A DNA stretch of 64,000 bases from an uncultured Collinsella sp. (GTDB lineage Bacteria > Actinomycetota > Coriobacteriia > Coriobacteriales > Coriobacteriaceae): the NCBI GenBank assembly GCA_902479135.1, contig CABSNU010000003.1, positions 62,001 to 126,000 of the forward strand, given 5' to 3'. The notes below the pieces were generated by a model, which saw nothing but the letters and a program-made list of their open reading frames with translations, had not been told where the DNA came from and did no database searches. Positions 52,249 through 61,544 of this stretch are shown here, piece after piece (positions within the stretch are counted from its first letter, which is position 1; the number at the start of each line of letters is the position of its first letter). The translations under genes and the position numbers were made by a program.

Positions 52249-54252
52249 TCACCTATGGCAGAAGAACTCTGCGTCTGCTGCTCGCCAGGGGCGGAAGGTG
52301 GAGGGATCGACCTTTACATGAGCTGCGGCGGGTACGTCGTACCATTTGACCGTGTAGCCGGCGCCGTGAGAGCAAAAGACCGAGTCGGGCGTGTTGGGCA
52401 GATCGGCCTCGGGCTCATAGGCGGCCGTCTCGATTACGCACTCGGCATCATGGCAAGGCGCATAGCCGGCGAACTCCAGGTACAGATGCCCACGACCACT
52501 CGTGTAGGCAGCCACCTCCAGCGCGTAATCCTGCACCTCGGATGCCGGCACGCGACCCATAAGCTTCGCCCGGTCTCCCGCCATCGTCGGCGGCTCGTAC
52601 TCGGCACCCATGCGCGTGGCATCCGAGAGCGCCCGGCCCACGCACTCCCCCGGCACCTCGAGCTCAAAGCGATACCACGGCTCCAACAGCACCGCCGCGC
52701 CGGCCTCACTCGCTTGCATGAGCCCCTGGCGAATCGCGCGGTACGTGGCCTGGCGAAAATCACCGCCCTCGGTGTGCTTGGCATGCGCGCGGCCGCCCGT
52801 GAGTGTAATGCGCACATCGGTGATGGGCGAGCCAGTCAGCACGCCCAGGTGGTCGCGCTCCATGGCGTTGGTGAGCGCCAAACGCTGCCAGTTAAGATCG
52901 AGCTCGTCGGTCGAGGTCACGGTGCCAAACTGCACGCCCGAACCCGCTGCCAACGGCTCCAGGCGCAGATGCACCTCGGCATAGTGGCGCAGCGGCTCAA
53001 AGTGGCCCACGCCCTCGACCGGCTGCGAAATAGTCTCCTTATAGAGAATGCCGCCAGACTCAAACGCAACCGAAAGGCCAAAACGATCGGCCAACACCCG
53101 CTGCACGACCTCGAGTTGCACAGCGCCCATCAACTGCAAATGAATCTGCTCTAGATGCGTATTCCAGCTTACGCCGAGCATGGGATCTTCGTCCGCCAGC
53201 TCAGTCAACGCTTTGAACACCGCATGGACATCGTGTTCGCCCGGAAGCACCGTATAGGTGAGGACCGGCGCAATGACGGGCGCATCGCCCGCGGGCTCCG
53301 CGCCCAGGGCGTCCCCTGGGCGAACATGCGCAAGACCCGTCACAGCACAAATACCGCCAGCAGCAACTTCTTGGGCAAGCTCATACTTTTCGCCGTTATA
53401 GATGCGTACCTGATCGACCTTCTGCTCCCATGCCTCGGCGCCGGAACGTCCGTCAATCATCTGCTTGGCATGCAGCGTGCCGCCGGTCACTTTAACCCAA
53501 GCCAAGCGCTCGCCGCGATCCCCGCGGCTGACACGATAGACGCGCGCGGCAAACTCCGGAAGCCATGCCTGTTCACGCATCAGCGCGCATATGCCGTCCA
53601 GCAGCTCGTCCACGCCTTGGTCCTTGAGCGCCGACCCGGCAAAGCAGGGAAAGAGTTTGCGCTCGGCAACCATGCGCGACAGCGTTGCGACAGAAAGCTC
53701 GCCCGCCTCAAGAAACTCCTCGAGCGCTTCTTCGTCTAACGCGGCAGCGTCCTCCTGAACGGCCCCGCCCGCCAGCAGTTCGCTGGCATCCAAGCAGCCC
53801 TCGGAGAGACGTTGCCCAAGTTGTGCCAACAAGACATCGCGGCCGGGATTCTCCAAATCGATTTTATTGATATAGATGAACGTCGGGATGTCATAGCGCG
53901 CAAGCAGGCGCCACAGGGTTTCGGTGTGCCCCTGCACGCCGTCGTTGGCGCCCACAACTAAAATCGCGTAGTCCAGCGCGCGCAATGTGCGCTCCGCCTC
54001 GGCAGAAAAATCGACATGCCCCGGCGCATCCACGAACATGACATGGGCATCACCATGGTCGAGCACAGCCTGCGACGAGAAGATCGTAATGCCGCGCTCG
54101 CGCTCGATCGCGTTAGTGTCCAGATGCGAATCGCCATCGTCCACGCGGCCGCGCTTGCGAATGCGACCCGCGTTGAACAACATGGCCTCGGCCAACGTGG
54201 TCTTGCCGGCATCGACATGCGCCAAGATTCCAACGACCGCCTGCTTCGACAT
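52249..54252 (-). CDS. TetM/EF-G-like translation GTPase
   Basis: A 667-residue GTPase with the EF-G/TetM domain order: G1 AHVDAGKTTL, RERGITI, G3 DAPGHVDF, G4 INKIDLEN, then domains II-V, ending GAGYTVKW. The length and end match ribosomal protection proteins. But where TetM/TetO have the YSPVST loop that displaces tetracycline, this protein reads GGRAHAKHTEGGDFRQATYRA. It is therefore more likely a housekeeping translation factor relative than a true resistance gene. AGGAGAGCC precedes the ATG at 54252. It is a single gene. Confidence 0.88.
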   Translation of the reverse strand: MSKQAVVGILAHVDAGKTTLAEAMLFNAGRIRKRGRVDDGDSHLDTNAIERERGITIFSSQAVLDHGDAHVMFVDAPGHVDFSAEAERTLRALDYAILVVGANDGVQGHTETLWRLLARYDIPTFIYINKIDLENPGRDVLLAQLGQRLSEGCLDASELLAGGAVQEDAAALDEEALEEFLEAGELSVATLSRMVAERKLFPCFAGSALKDQGVDELLDGICALMREQAWLPEFAARVYRVSRGDRGERLAWVKVTGGTLHAKQMIDGRSGAEAWEQKVDQVRIYNGEKYELAQEVAAGGICAVTGLAHVRPGDALGAEPAGDAPVIAPVLTYTVLPGEHDVHAVFKALTELADEDPMLGVSWNTHLEQIHLQLMGAVQLEVVQRVLADRFGLSVAFESGGILYKETISQPVEGVGHFEPLRHYAEVHLRLEPLAAGSGVQFGTVTSTDELDLNWQRLALTNAMERDHLGVLTGSPITDVRITLTGGRAHAKHTEGGDFRQATYRAIRQGLMQASEAGAAVLLEPWYRFELEVPGECVGRALSDATRMGAEYEPPTMAGDRAKLMGRVPASEVQDYALEVAAYTSGRGHLYLEFAGYAPCHDAECVIETAAYEPEADLPNTPDSVFCSHGAGYTVKWYDVPAAAHVKVDPSTFRPWRAADAEFFCHR

Positions 54253-54439
54253 GGCTCTCCTCTTATTACAAGCCCATCGCACGCGGCAACGGGCATCCTC
54301 GTTCCACACTGGATGATACAATTTACGAGCCGGCGGGCGAAGCGGGCCCTATCCCCCGACCGAGCTCATCGCTCCGCGTTGCCGCGCGGCGATTTTCGTA
54401 GGTTCGCGCCTTGCGAAAGCCGGCTTGCAAAACAGTGCA

Positions 54440-54479
54440 GCGAACGAAAATGGCCCCACCCGGAGCCATTTTCGTTCGC
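54440..54479. terminator. 15-bp hairpin downstream of GNAT gene
   Basis: GCGAACGAAAATGGC and GCCATTTTCGTTCGC flank 10 nt. It lies 27 bp beyond the GNAT stop codon, and the A/T-rich arm gives a T run for minus-strand transcripts. Confidence 0.6.
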
Positions 54480-54506
54480 GCGAATTGTTGATACGCGCCC
54501 TCGATC

Positions 54507-54998
54507 TTATGCCTCGCGCAGCCAGTCAAACGCAACACGCGGTGTGCCGTCCGACACATACACGATGCCGGCGCGCTCAAATCCGGCCTTGAGGCTCGCA
54601 CCCTGCATGGGTAGGTTGTCCCGGTGCGTATCGATGCGCAGGTGATCGGCGCGCTCCTTGGCAAAGGCAAACATCGCAGCCGCGATACCGTGCACGGTGC
54701 CGTCGGATGCCACGCGGTGCAGCACGGCGTATGGAGCGTCGCTACGCCATTGACCGTCCTCAATTACGTCATAGCACTCGTCCGGGCCCGGCAAAAAGGC
54801 AAACGTCGCCACCACGCGGCCGTCGACTTCGCACACATAGCTGCCACCGGCGGCGATATCGGCAGCCAGCTGCTCGGCAGAAGGCGTGCCCTCGGGCCAC
54901 TGCGTGGCGTTGCCATGCGCGCGCATAAAGGCGCGGGCTGCGTCATAGATAGCCGTGACGGCGGGAATGTCGGTATCGAGGGTTTTTCTGATCATCAC
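54507..54998 (-). CDS. GNAT-family N-acetyltransferase
   Basis: A 163-residue acetyltransferase. It has the N-terminal IRKTLDTDIPAVTAIYDAAR, a central beta strand VCEVDGRVVATFAFLPGPDE, and the acetyl-CoA region VASDGTVHGIAAAMFAFAKERADHLRIDTHRDN. The normal Q/RxxGxG/A is replaced by SDGTVHGIA, typical of this subgroup. It ends GIVYVSDGTPRVAFDW. The substrate is unknown. Confidence 0.88.
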   Translation of the reverse strand: MMIRKTLDTDIPAVTAIYDAARAFMRAHGNATQWPEGTPSAEQLAADIAAGGSYVCEVDGRVVATFAFLPGPDECYDVIEDGQWRSDAPYAVLHRVASDGTVHGIAAAMFAFAKERADHLRIDTHRDNLPMQGASLKAGFERAGIVYVSDGTPRVAFDWLREA

Positions 54999-55072
54999 GC
55001 GGCGACCTCACGTTTATTGGTATCACTTTGATTGGGCAATGATACCAGCGTTTGGAGAGGGGCACGAAGCAG

Positions 55073-55369
55073 ATGGGGAGCAAAAAGCGAGCCGCCTGGT
55101 CAAAAGCAAAAAGCGAGTTTTTGAGCACTGCCACCGGCGGCGATATGAGCGACCTGTTTGCACGCGAAGACGAGCGCCGCGACGCCCTGAACGCCGAGCG
55201 CGATGAAGCCTGGCGCTACAAGTCGTGCGAACGCAAAAACCGTTACGACACACGCGCCGAGGCCGAGGCCGTTATGGCCGACTGCGAAAACCGCGGACGG
55301 CGCGGTTTGGCCTGCTACAAATGCGAATACTGCGGTGGATGGCACCTGACGTCGCACCCTTGGAAATAG
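55073..55369 (+). CDS. Small zinc-ribbon-like protein
   Basis: A 98-residue basic protein with a C-terminal CYKCEYCGGWHLTSHP motif, a likely zinc knuckle common in short actinobacterial proteins with the core KNRYDTRAEAEAV. The Lys/Arg-rich start could bind nucleic acids. ATG at 55073 is favoured over an upstream TTG. It is divergent from the GNAT gene. Function is unknown. Confidence 0.75.
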   Translation: MGSKKRAAWSKAKSEFLSTATGGDMSDLFAREDERRDALNAERDEAWRYKSCERKNRYDTRAEAEAVMADCENRGRRGLACYKCEYCGGWHLTSHPWK

Positions 55370-55417
55370 GCGCCGCATCGGCACGGCATTGACGGAGTGC
55401 CAGCCATCGTACGCAAG

Positions 55418-56122
55418 CTACGGGCGCGGCGGCACCAAAACATCGTAGCGAACGGCCTTGCCCGCAAGCTGATAGCTCGGCTTAACGCCGGCAAGCAGCG
55501 GGCCCTTCACCGGCCGCTTGATAACGACCTTGTGCGGGTGTACCGCAAGCGCAGCTTCGACCAGCGTCTCCTCATCGGCACACGGCTGTTCCAGATGATG
55601 CAAAAGTTGGAACTTCTTTTTCACCGCCGCGCTCTTGGTGCGCTCGGGAAACATGGGGTCCAGATACACCACGTCGGGGGCGGCAAGCTCGCCCCGCCCG
55701 ATCAGCTCAGCCGTATGGCGAAGGCCGGCAATGCTGTCCTCGCCCGCATGTAAGCGCATGCGCGACACGGCAGCCTCAAGCGCCGGATCATCTGCCGCGC
55801 GGTCCAAGGCATCCTTGAGGAGCGCCGCAATCACGCAATCCTGCTCATACAAATCGACCGCAAAGCCCGCGGCCGCGAGCAGCAGCGAATCCTCGCCAAA
55901 GCCTGCCGTGGCGTCAATTGCCCACGGCCGCTCGATGCCTTTTGCACGCGCAGCCTTCACCAACAGCTCTTGCTGCAGACGGCCCTGCTTGAGTCGCGGC
56001 AGCATGCGGCCAAAATCGGCACGCAGCTCCATCGTGCCGTCGGTGAGCGTGAGGCCCTCGGGCTTCCCGGTCAGCTCAAGCCCCGCGGCCCGAGCAACAG
56101 AAAAGGGATCGACGACGCCCAT
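55418..56122 (-). CDS. rsmJ: 16S rRNA (guanine(1516)-N(2))-methyltransferase RsmJ-like
   Basis: A 234-residue class I SAM methyltransferase. DATAGFGEDSLLLAAAGF is the SAM-binding loop and VVYLDPMFPERTKSA holds the DPMFP catalytic motif typical of RsmJ. VVIKRPVKGPLL is near the end. It would methylate a guanine of 16S rRNA. AAGGAG precedes the ATG at 56122. Confidence 0.87.
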   Translation of the reverse strand: MGVVDPFSVARAAGLELTGKPEGLTLTDGTMELRADFGRMLPRLKQGRLQQELLVKAARAKGIERPWAIDATAGFGEDSLLLAAAGFAVDLYEQDCVIAALLKDALDRAADDPALEAAVSRMRLHAGEDSIAGLRHTAELIGRGELAAPDVVYLDPMFPERTKSAAVKKKFQLLHHLEQPCADEETLVEAALAVHPHKVVIKRPVKGPLLAGVKPSYQLAGKAVRYDVLVPPRP

Positions 56123-56185
56123 GGGCACTCCTTAGCAAGCAAAACGAATACGTGGGCGCCGTTCATGACGACACCCAACCGTCCG

Positions 56186-56329
56186 CTATTGTCCCACATG
56201 TGACATGGCCCACAGCATTCCAATGCAAAGCACCGCCATCAATCCCGTGCACACGGCAGCGATCACGGAATCACTCATGCGCCTTCCCAACGACCGCGAC
56301 TCACGCACTTGCCCTGCTCCGTACATCAT
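56186..56329 (-). CDS. Small single-helix membrane protein, 47 aa
   Basis: A 47-residue ORF with an excellent ribosome site (AAGGAGAAGCC before ATGATG). It has a basic start (QVRESRSLGRRMSD) and one hydrophobic helix (SVIAAVCTGLMAVLCIGMLW), ending AMSHVGQ. The layout is that of a small inner-membrane protein with the N terminus inside. No family was recognised. It lies in a 400-bp gap between the rsmJ-like gene and a membrane protein gene. Confidence 0.6.
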   Translation of the reverse strand: MMYGAGQVRESRSLGRRMSDSVIAAVCTGLMAVLCIGMLWAMSHVGQ

Positions 56330-56556
56330 GGCTTCTCCTTCGGTCCAGCTCTTACCATGACCCCATCATCGCAGCGCCGCGCATACGCTGCCATCGATTT
56401 GACTTACGCCCAGCTTTCCTTTTTGAAAGGTTGGACCGTGCGGGCAAGAGACGCTTTCAAACGCATGCATCGCCCCGTTGAACTACAATGTGCTTCACGA
56501 TATGTGCAGCACATTGGGTGCGCCAAGTTGGCGTACTCGTATCGAAAGGACCAGCC

Positions 56557-56958
56557 ATGAGCTTCACTCGCAAGACTCTCAAAATCCTTGCTCTCATCTA
56601 CTTTGTTTTGGGTATCGCCAGCCTCGTCACCGCCGGCGTCGGTATCGCCACGGGCGGTCTCGATTCCACGTACGGTTCGTACGCCACGCTCGCAGCGGTC
56701 GTGCTTATCGCCAAGGGTCTCGTCGACCTTGCCGCAGGCGTCGCCGGTATCAAGGGCGCCAACAAGCCTTCGCAGGTGGACGGCGCGTTTAAGCTCGGTA
56801 TTGTTGCCGCGGTCGCCACGCTTGCCCAAGCGGTGCTCACGCTTCCCGCGTTTGGCGGCGACGCCATCAACTTTGGCGCCTTTGTCATCGTGGTGTACGA
56901 CCTGTTCTTTGTTCAGCAGGCACACGCCGTTAAGGCCGAGAACAAGGACCGCCTATAA
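56557..56958 (+). CDS. Four-helix membrane protein, unknown
   Basis: A 133-residue protein with four hydrophobic helices: ILALIYFVLGIASLVTAGVGI, YATLAAVVLIAKGLVDLAAGVAGI, LGIVAAVATLAQAVL and FVIVVYDLFFVQQAHAV. Short basic ends (FTRKTLK, KAENKDRL) suggest both termini inside. GAAAGGACCAGCC precedes the ATG. No transport or enzyme motif was seen. It ends at a terminator. Confidence 0.78.
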   Translation: MSFTRKTLKILALIYFVLGIASLVTAGVGIATGGLDSTYGSYATLAAVVLIAKGLVDLAAGVAGIKGANKPSQVDGAFKLGIVAAVATLAQAVLTLPAFGGDAINFGAFVIVVYDLFFVQQAHAVKAENKDRL

Positions 56959-56995
56959 GCGCTCGCTTCTCATAACCTCTGCAGCCAAGCAACTA

Positions 56996-57034
56996 AAAAG
57001 GGCCGATCGCGCATCTCCGCGGTCGGCCCTTTAC
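56996..57034 (+). terminator. Terminator after membrane protein
   Basis: AAAGGGCCGA and TCGGCCCTTT flank a G+C-rich loop. Confidence 0.75.
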
Positions 57035-57085
57035 GTTTGCCCAGATAAAACCTACCAAAATAAACCTGTCCCTTTTTGGCAGGTT
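57033..57085. repeat. Dispersed CTGTCCC hairpin repeat, copy 3
   Basis: This copy matches 10784-10838 almost base for base. It ends TTTTTGGCAGGTT, which pairs with AACCTACCAAAA. Confidence 0.75.
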
Positions 57086-57086
57086 G

Positions 57087-57902
57087 TTAGCTGTGGCGGT
57101 ACTCGGCGATGATGAAGTCGATGTCAGTCTGAAGGGTATCGAGGTTTGCCAGGCGCTCTTTGTCGGCGGGGCGCGTACGGTAGTAGTACGGCGTCATCTG
57201 GAACACCGCCTCGATGTCCGCCTGGGTCTGAAGCGTAATATTCGCAGACACCCGCTGCGTTCCGACCAACTCGAGCTCGGTAGTCTTCGGCAGTTTCTCG
57301 TCATTGAGATATGGCGTGTCGTAGAGCACCTCCTTGAGCCCAAACAAATGACGGGCACCCGGCACCACGGTATAGAGTGAGCCCTCTGGCGCCAGCACGC
57401 GGGCAAACTCACGCTCGTTAAAGGGAGCGAAGAGCTCGGTCACCATATCGAAGGCGCCGTCCGCCACGGGGATGTCCTTCATGTTGGCCACGAAATAGGT
57501 CGCATCGCCGCGCTTGGCGGCCAGGCGCACCATCTCTTTGCCCAAGTCGAACCCGTAAGCGCCCACGCCCGGCACCGCGCCCATGGCACTCGTGTAATAG
57601 CCCTCGCCGCAGCAAATATCGAGCAGCGTCATGGGGCCGCTCGTAGACGCAGCACGCCCAGACACCTGCTTGCGCACCAGCTCGACCATCGCATCGCGCA
57701 ACGGTGCGTAGTATCCGCGGTTCAGAAAGTCACGACGGCTGCGTGCCTGCGACTTGGGATCGCCCATGGAGTCGCCGCTCTTGGACGAGCGCAGCAGATA
57801 TAGATAGCCCTCGCGCGCACGGTCAAACCGGTGTCCGCTCGCGCATGCAGCACCGCGTTCATTGTCCACCAACGGCTCATGGCAAACGGGACACAACAAC
57901 AT
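57087..57902 (-). CDS. rlmA: 23S rRNA (guanine(745)-N(1))-methyltransferase RlmA
   Basis: A 271-residue methyltransferase with an N-terminal zinc site (CPVCHEPL and CASGHRFDRAREGYLYLL) and a class I SAM fold with LLDICCGEGYYTSAM. Its substrate loop region is FAPFNEREFARVLAPEGSLYTVVPG. It matches RlmA-type enzymes that methylate G745/G748 of 23S rRNA; some relatives confer macrolide or tylosin tolerance. AAGGAGTTGCC precedes the ATG. Confidence 0.9.
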   Translation of the reverse strand: MLLCPVCHEPLVDNERGAACASGHRFDRAREGYLYLLRSSKSGDSMGDPKSQARSRRDFLNRGYYAPLRDAMVELVRKQVSGRAASTSGPMTLLDICCGEGYYTSAMGAVPGVGAYGFDLGKEMVRLAAKRGDATYFVANMKDIPVADGAFDMVTELFAPFNEREFARVLAPEGSLYTVVPGARHLFGLKEVLYDTPYLNDEKLPKTTELELVGTQRVSANITLQTQADIEAVFQMTPYYYRTRPADKERLANLDTLQTDIDFIIAEYRHS

Positions 57903-57959
57903 GGCAACTCCTTAGCGCGAACAACACAACGCACACCATTGTCGCACGCCTTCCCCACC

Positions 57960-58055
57960 TAGTCATTGGGGACGTTCTTGAATGACTAGTTAGAAGAGAT
58001 AAGGAGTGTCCCCAGCTGCCGACAGAAAAGGAACGTCCCTAAGTGCCGACTGGTT
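57960..58055. repeat. Repeat-rich intergenic region, GGGGACGTTC family
   Basis: TCATTGGGGACGTTCTTGAATGACTAG resembles 10713-10740. It is followed by GTGTCCCCAGCTGCCGAC and AACGTCCCTAAGTGCCGACTG, two imperfect repeats of each other. Confidence 0.6.
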
Positions 58056-58118
58056 GCATTAGGAGTATCATCGTCTGCGCAAATAAGCACGATATAGCAT
58101 GTTAGAGATTGAGAGCGT

Positions 58119-59501
58119 ATGGCTGATACCGCATCTAAGCACATCGATATGACCACCGGCTCGCTGTGGCGCAATATTCCCCTGTTCGCCTTCCCCGTGG
58201 CCGCCACGAGCATCTTGGAGCAGCTGTCGAACCTCATCGCCACGGTCATTATCGGCAACTTCTCGGGCGACCAGGGAACCCTCGCCATGGCGGCGGTCGG
58301 CTCCAATGTTCCGCTTACCAGCCTTATGCTCAACCTGTTTATTGGCATGTCGCTTGGCTCCAACGTGGTCATCGCCAACGCTATCGGCCGCGACGATCAG
58401 AACATGGTCAAACGCGCCGTCCATACCTCGATTTTAATGGCGCTCGTGGGCTTTATCGTCATCGCTCTGGGCGAGATCTTTGCCGAGCCCATGCTCGCCG
58501 CCCTCAACGTTCCCGCCGAAACCATGCCGCTCGCTTCGCTCTACCTGCGCGTCTTTTTGCTGAGCATGCCCTCGATCTTGCTCTACAACTTTGAGGCTGC
58601 AATCTTCCGCTCCGTCGGCATCACCCGCATGCCGCTGCAGGCGCTTGCCGTGTCCACCGTCCTCAACATTGGCCTGGACCTCATCTTTGTCCCCGTACTC
58701 CACTGGGGTGTCGCGGGCGTCGCCATCGCCACCGCCATCGCCTACACCGTCAGCGCCGCCACACTCTTTATCCGCCTGCTCAAGACCGACTCCGTCGTCC
58801 GCGTCACCCTACGCGACTTAGGCTTAGACCCCGTCGCCCTCAAGCGCATCGTCAAGATTGGCCTGCCCGCCGGCATCCAAAGCGCTGTCTTTGCCGTCGC
58901 CAACATCATCATCCAGTCTGCCATCAACAGCCTGGGCACCGAGGTCATGGCCGCCTCGAGCGCCGCCATGAGCCTGGAGTACGTGTGCTACAACCTGCTC
59001 AACAGCTTTAGCCAGGCGTGCACCACCTTTGTGGGACAAAACCACGGTGCCCGCCAGATCGATCGCTGCACCAAAACGCTTAAGGTCTGCCTGGTCGAAG
59101 GCGGTATCGTTGCACTCACCACGATCATCGTTATTGTCGGCCTGGGACGCGAGATCTTGTCGCTGTTCAACAGCGACCCCAACATCGTCTCGATCGGCTA
59201 TATCCGCGTGTGTTCGATCTTCCCGGCGTACGCCTTTAGCATGTTCTACGAAAACATGTCAGGCTACCTGCGCGGCTTTGGTATCTCGCTCACGCCCGCC
59301 CTCATCACCATGATCTGCGTCTGCGGTATCCGCTTCTATTGGGTGTTCTGCGTGTTCCCGCATTTCCGCACCTTTGCAAACATCATGATGGTCTACCCCA
59401 TCAGCCTGGGCACCACGGCGTTCTTTATGGTCGTTGCGGTACTACTTTGCCACCCGGCACGCACCTATCGCGCCACCCAAGCCAAAGTGACAGCCCGCTA
59501 A
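58119..59501 (+). CDS. MATE-family efflux transporter
   Basis: A 460-residue 12-helix transporter of the MATE family (DinF/NorM-like): PLFAFPVAATSILEQLSNLIATVIIGNFSGDQG in the first helices and GLPAGIQSAVFAVANIIIQSAINSLG at the second-half start. These use sodium or proton gradients to export cationic drugs or metabolites. Its ribosome site is weak (GAGAGCGT). It is a single gene. The substrate is unknown. Confidence 0.9.
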   Translation: MADTASKHIDMTTGSLWRNIPLFAFPVAATSILEQLSNLIATVIIGNFSGDQGTLAMAAVGSNVPLTSLMLNLFIGMSLGSNVVIANAIGRDDQNMVKRAVHTSILMALVGFIVIALGEIFAEPMLAALNVPAETMPLASLYLRVFLLSMPSILLYNFEAAIFRSVGITRMPLQALAVSTVLNIGLDLIFVPVLHWGVAGVAIATAIAYTVSAATLFIRLLKTDSVVRVTLRDLGLDPVALKRIVKIGLPAGIQSAVFAVANIIIQSAINSLGTEVMAASSAAMSLEYVCYNLLNSFSQACTTFVGQNHGARQIDRCTKTLKVCLVEGGIVALTTIIVIVGLGREILSLFNSDPNIVSIGYIRVCSIFPAYAFSMFYENMSGYLRGFGISLTPALITMICVCGIRFYWVFCVFPHFRTFANIMMVYPISLGTTAFFMVVAVLLCHPARTYRATQAKVTAR

Positions 59502-59528
59502 ACACCGCACCCAACGTCACGCCAGTCA

Positions 59529-60395
59529 TTAATTGACAATATGCGAGCTCATATAGTCGATAAAGCGCCTCGTGGCGATGGGCATGGTGTCCCAGCTGCG
59601 CCAGGCGGCCACCACGTCGCGCGAGGGGGCATGCACGATGGGCCGCACATGAATATCGGCTTGCACGCCCTCTACAGTACGACGGTAGAGCATGCTCACG
59701 CCCAGGCCCTCCTCCACCATCGCCATGATGGTGTAGTCGTCGGTGACCTCGCTCGTCACGTGCGGCGACAGGCCATGCGCCGCAAATGCATCGAGCACCA
59801 GGCTCTGCTCGCCCTCATCCAGCAACACAAACGGCTCGGACGCCAGGTCGGCGAGTGTCACCTTTTCCTTTGCCGTCAGCGGATGCGCGGCCGGCAACAG
59901 CGCCACCAACTCGTCGTGATAGACCACGCGCTTCTCGAGCCCCGCGGTAAATCCGCGCGCCGTAAAGCAAAAGTCAACCACGCCATCGTGCACCCACTGA
60001 GCGTTGCGCGTGTAATCGCCCTGCTTGAGGGTAAAGCGTACACCCGGGTGCAGCGCACCAAAGTCGCGGATCACACGCGGCAACACGGTTCGACTCACGT
60101 TGGTAAACGTCGCGATGCGAATATCAGTCGAGGAGAGCCCCAGCAACTCCTGACGTTTGCCCTCAAGCTCGGCCTCGGCGGTCACGATCTGGCGCAGGTA
60201 CGGCAGATACTGCTTGCCATCGCGCGTAAGCGACACACCCTGTTTTCCGCGCTCGATAAGCGTGGTACCCAGCTCGCGTTCAAGCGCCTTGACGGCCTGG
60301 CTCACCGCACTTTGCGTATAGCCCAGCTCGTCCGCCGCGCCCTTAAGACTTCCGCAGTCGACCACCATACAAACGATCTGATACCGCGATGCCAT
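59529..60395 (-). CDS. LysR-family transcriptional regulator
   Basis: A 288-residue LysR regulator with the winged helix YQIVCMVVDCGSLKGAADELGYTQSAVSQAVKALE and an effector domain containing DYTIMAMVEEGLGVSMLYRRTVEG. The end of the effector domain is alike in the LysR at 15.9 kb (DDYAIMAMVEDGLGVSVLPALIL), so the two are paralogues. It is divergent from an EamA transporter, its probable target. Confidence 0.9.
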   Translation of the reverse strand: MASRYQIVCMVVDCGSLKGAADELGYTQSAVSQAVKALERELGTTLIERGKQGVSLTRDGKQYLPYLRQIVTAEAELEGKRQELLGLSSTDIRIATFTNVSRTVLPRVIRDFGALHPGVRFTLKQGDYTRNAQWVHDGVVDFCFTARGFTAGLEKRVVYHDELVALLPAAHPLTAKEKVTLADLASEPFVLLDEGEQSLVLDAFAAHGLSPHVTSEVTDDYTIMAMVEEGLGVSMLYRRTVEGVQADIHVRPIVHAPSRDVVAAWRSWDTMPIATRRFIDYMSSHIVN

Positions 60396-60553
60396 TGTGC
60401 CTCCACATCAATGCAGCCGTAAAAGGTTTTGCCAGGGCTTTTTCTACCTACATTAGCATTTCTTAATCATACTGAAGATACATTCGCTTTACTACATCCA
60501 CATCTGGGAGCAGAATCCTTTTTACGAAACCGTTCTGTAACAAAAGGAGTCCC

Positions 60554-61456
60554 ATGGATCGCAAAAAAGCAATCGCGCTCTCATTTTCCGTTCCCGTCGC
60601 ATGGGGCTTTTCGTACCCCCTCATGAAGATCGGCATGGACAGCATGAACGCCACGAGCATCGTCGCGCTGCGCTGCATCATCGCCTTTGCAGCTTGCCTG
60701 CTGCTCTTCCACAAGCACACGTTCCGCATCAACCGTGACCTCATGATTCGTGCCGCCATCATCGGCGCCATCATGGCAACCGAGCTCACCTGCATGTGCC
60801 TGGGCTCCAGCCTCACCTCTGCTTCCACTGCCGGCTTCTTGCAGAGCCTGACGGTCGTGATCGTGCCGTTTGCCAACGCCGCCCTGCTGCGCCGCGCCCC
60901 CGAGCGCAAGGTGCTCGTCGGCACCACCATCGTCACCTGCGGCATGCTACTGCTCTCGGGCGCCGACTTCACCAGCCTGAACCCGGGCGCGCTCATCATG
61001 CTGCTCTCCGCCTTTGTCTATGCCGGACACATCATTGTCGCCAAGCGCTTTGTCGAAGATGTCGACCCGCTGGCTTTGGGCGTTTGGCAGTTGGGCTTTG
61101 GCGGCTTGTTCTCGGGTATCGCCGCATTCACCTTTGGCGGTTTCACGCTTCCCGGCACGCCGAGCGAGATCGTGGTCGTCGTCGCGCTCGCACTCATCTG
61201 CTCTGCCTATGGCTTTATCACCCAGACGCTCGTGCAGCCCCACGTGCCTGCCGAGACCACCGGCTTCGCTTTCTCGCTCGAACCGGTCTGCTCCGCCGTC
61301 TTTTCGTTCTTCCTGGTCGGCGAGGTCCTGAGCCCCATCGCCTTCTTTGGCGCCGCCCTTATCCTCACCGGCGTCATGGTGGCAACCGTCGAGCTTCCGC
61401 GCCTCCGCGCACATGGACAGGCTCGCATGGCAGGAGCGCCCGAGCACGTCTCGTAG
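60554..61456 (+). CDS. EamA/DMT-family transporter
   Basis: A 300-residue ten-helix DMT transporter: AIALSFSVPVAWGFSYPLMKIGMDSMNATSIVALRC in the first EamA repeat and GALIMLLSAFVYAGHIIVAKRF in the second. It ends FSLEPVCSAVFSFFLVGEVLSPIAFFGAALILTGVMVA. AAAAGGAGTCCC precedes the ATG. It is divergent from a LysR gene, repeating the arrangement at 16-17.7 kb, though the two DMT proteins are only distant relatives. Confidence 0.9.
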   Translation: MDRKKAIALSFSVPVAWGFSYPLMKIGMDSMNATSIVALRCIIAFAACLLLFHKHTFRINRDLMIRAAIIGAIMATELTCMCLGSSLTSASTAGFLQSLTVVIVPFANAALLRRAPERKVLVGTTIVTCGMLLLSGADFTSLNPGALIMLLSAFVYAGHIIVAKRFVEDVDPLALGVWQLGFGGLFSGIAAFTFGGFTLPGTPSEIVVVVALALICSAYGFITQTLVQPHVPAETTGFAFSLEPVCSAVFSFFLVGEVLSPIAFFGAALILTGVMVATVELPRLRAHGQARMAGAPEHVS

Positions 61457-61544
61457 ACCCCACTCTTCATACAGCCGCGGCATAAAGGCAACCGGTGCGC
61501 CTTTACAATAGATGCCAACAGAGCATCTGCCATAAAGGAGCCCC

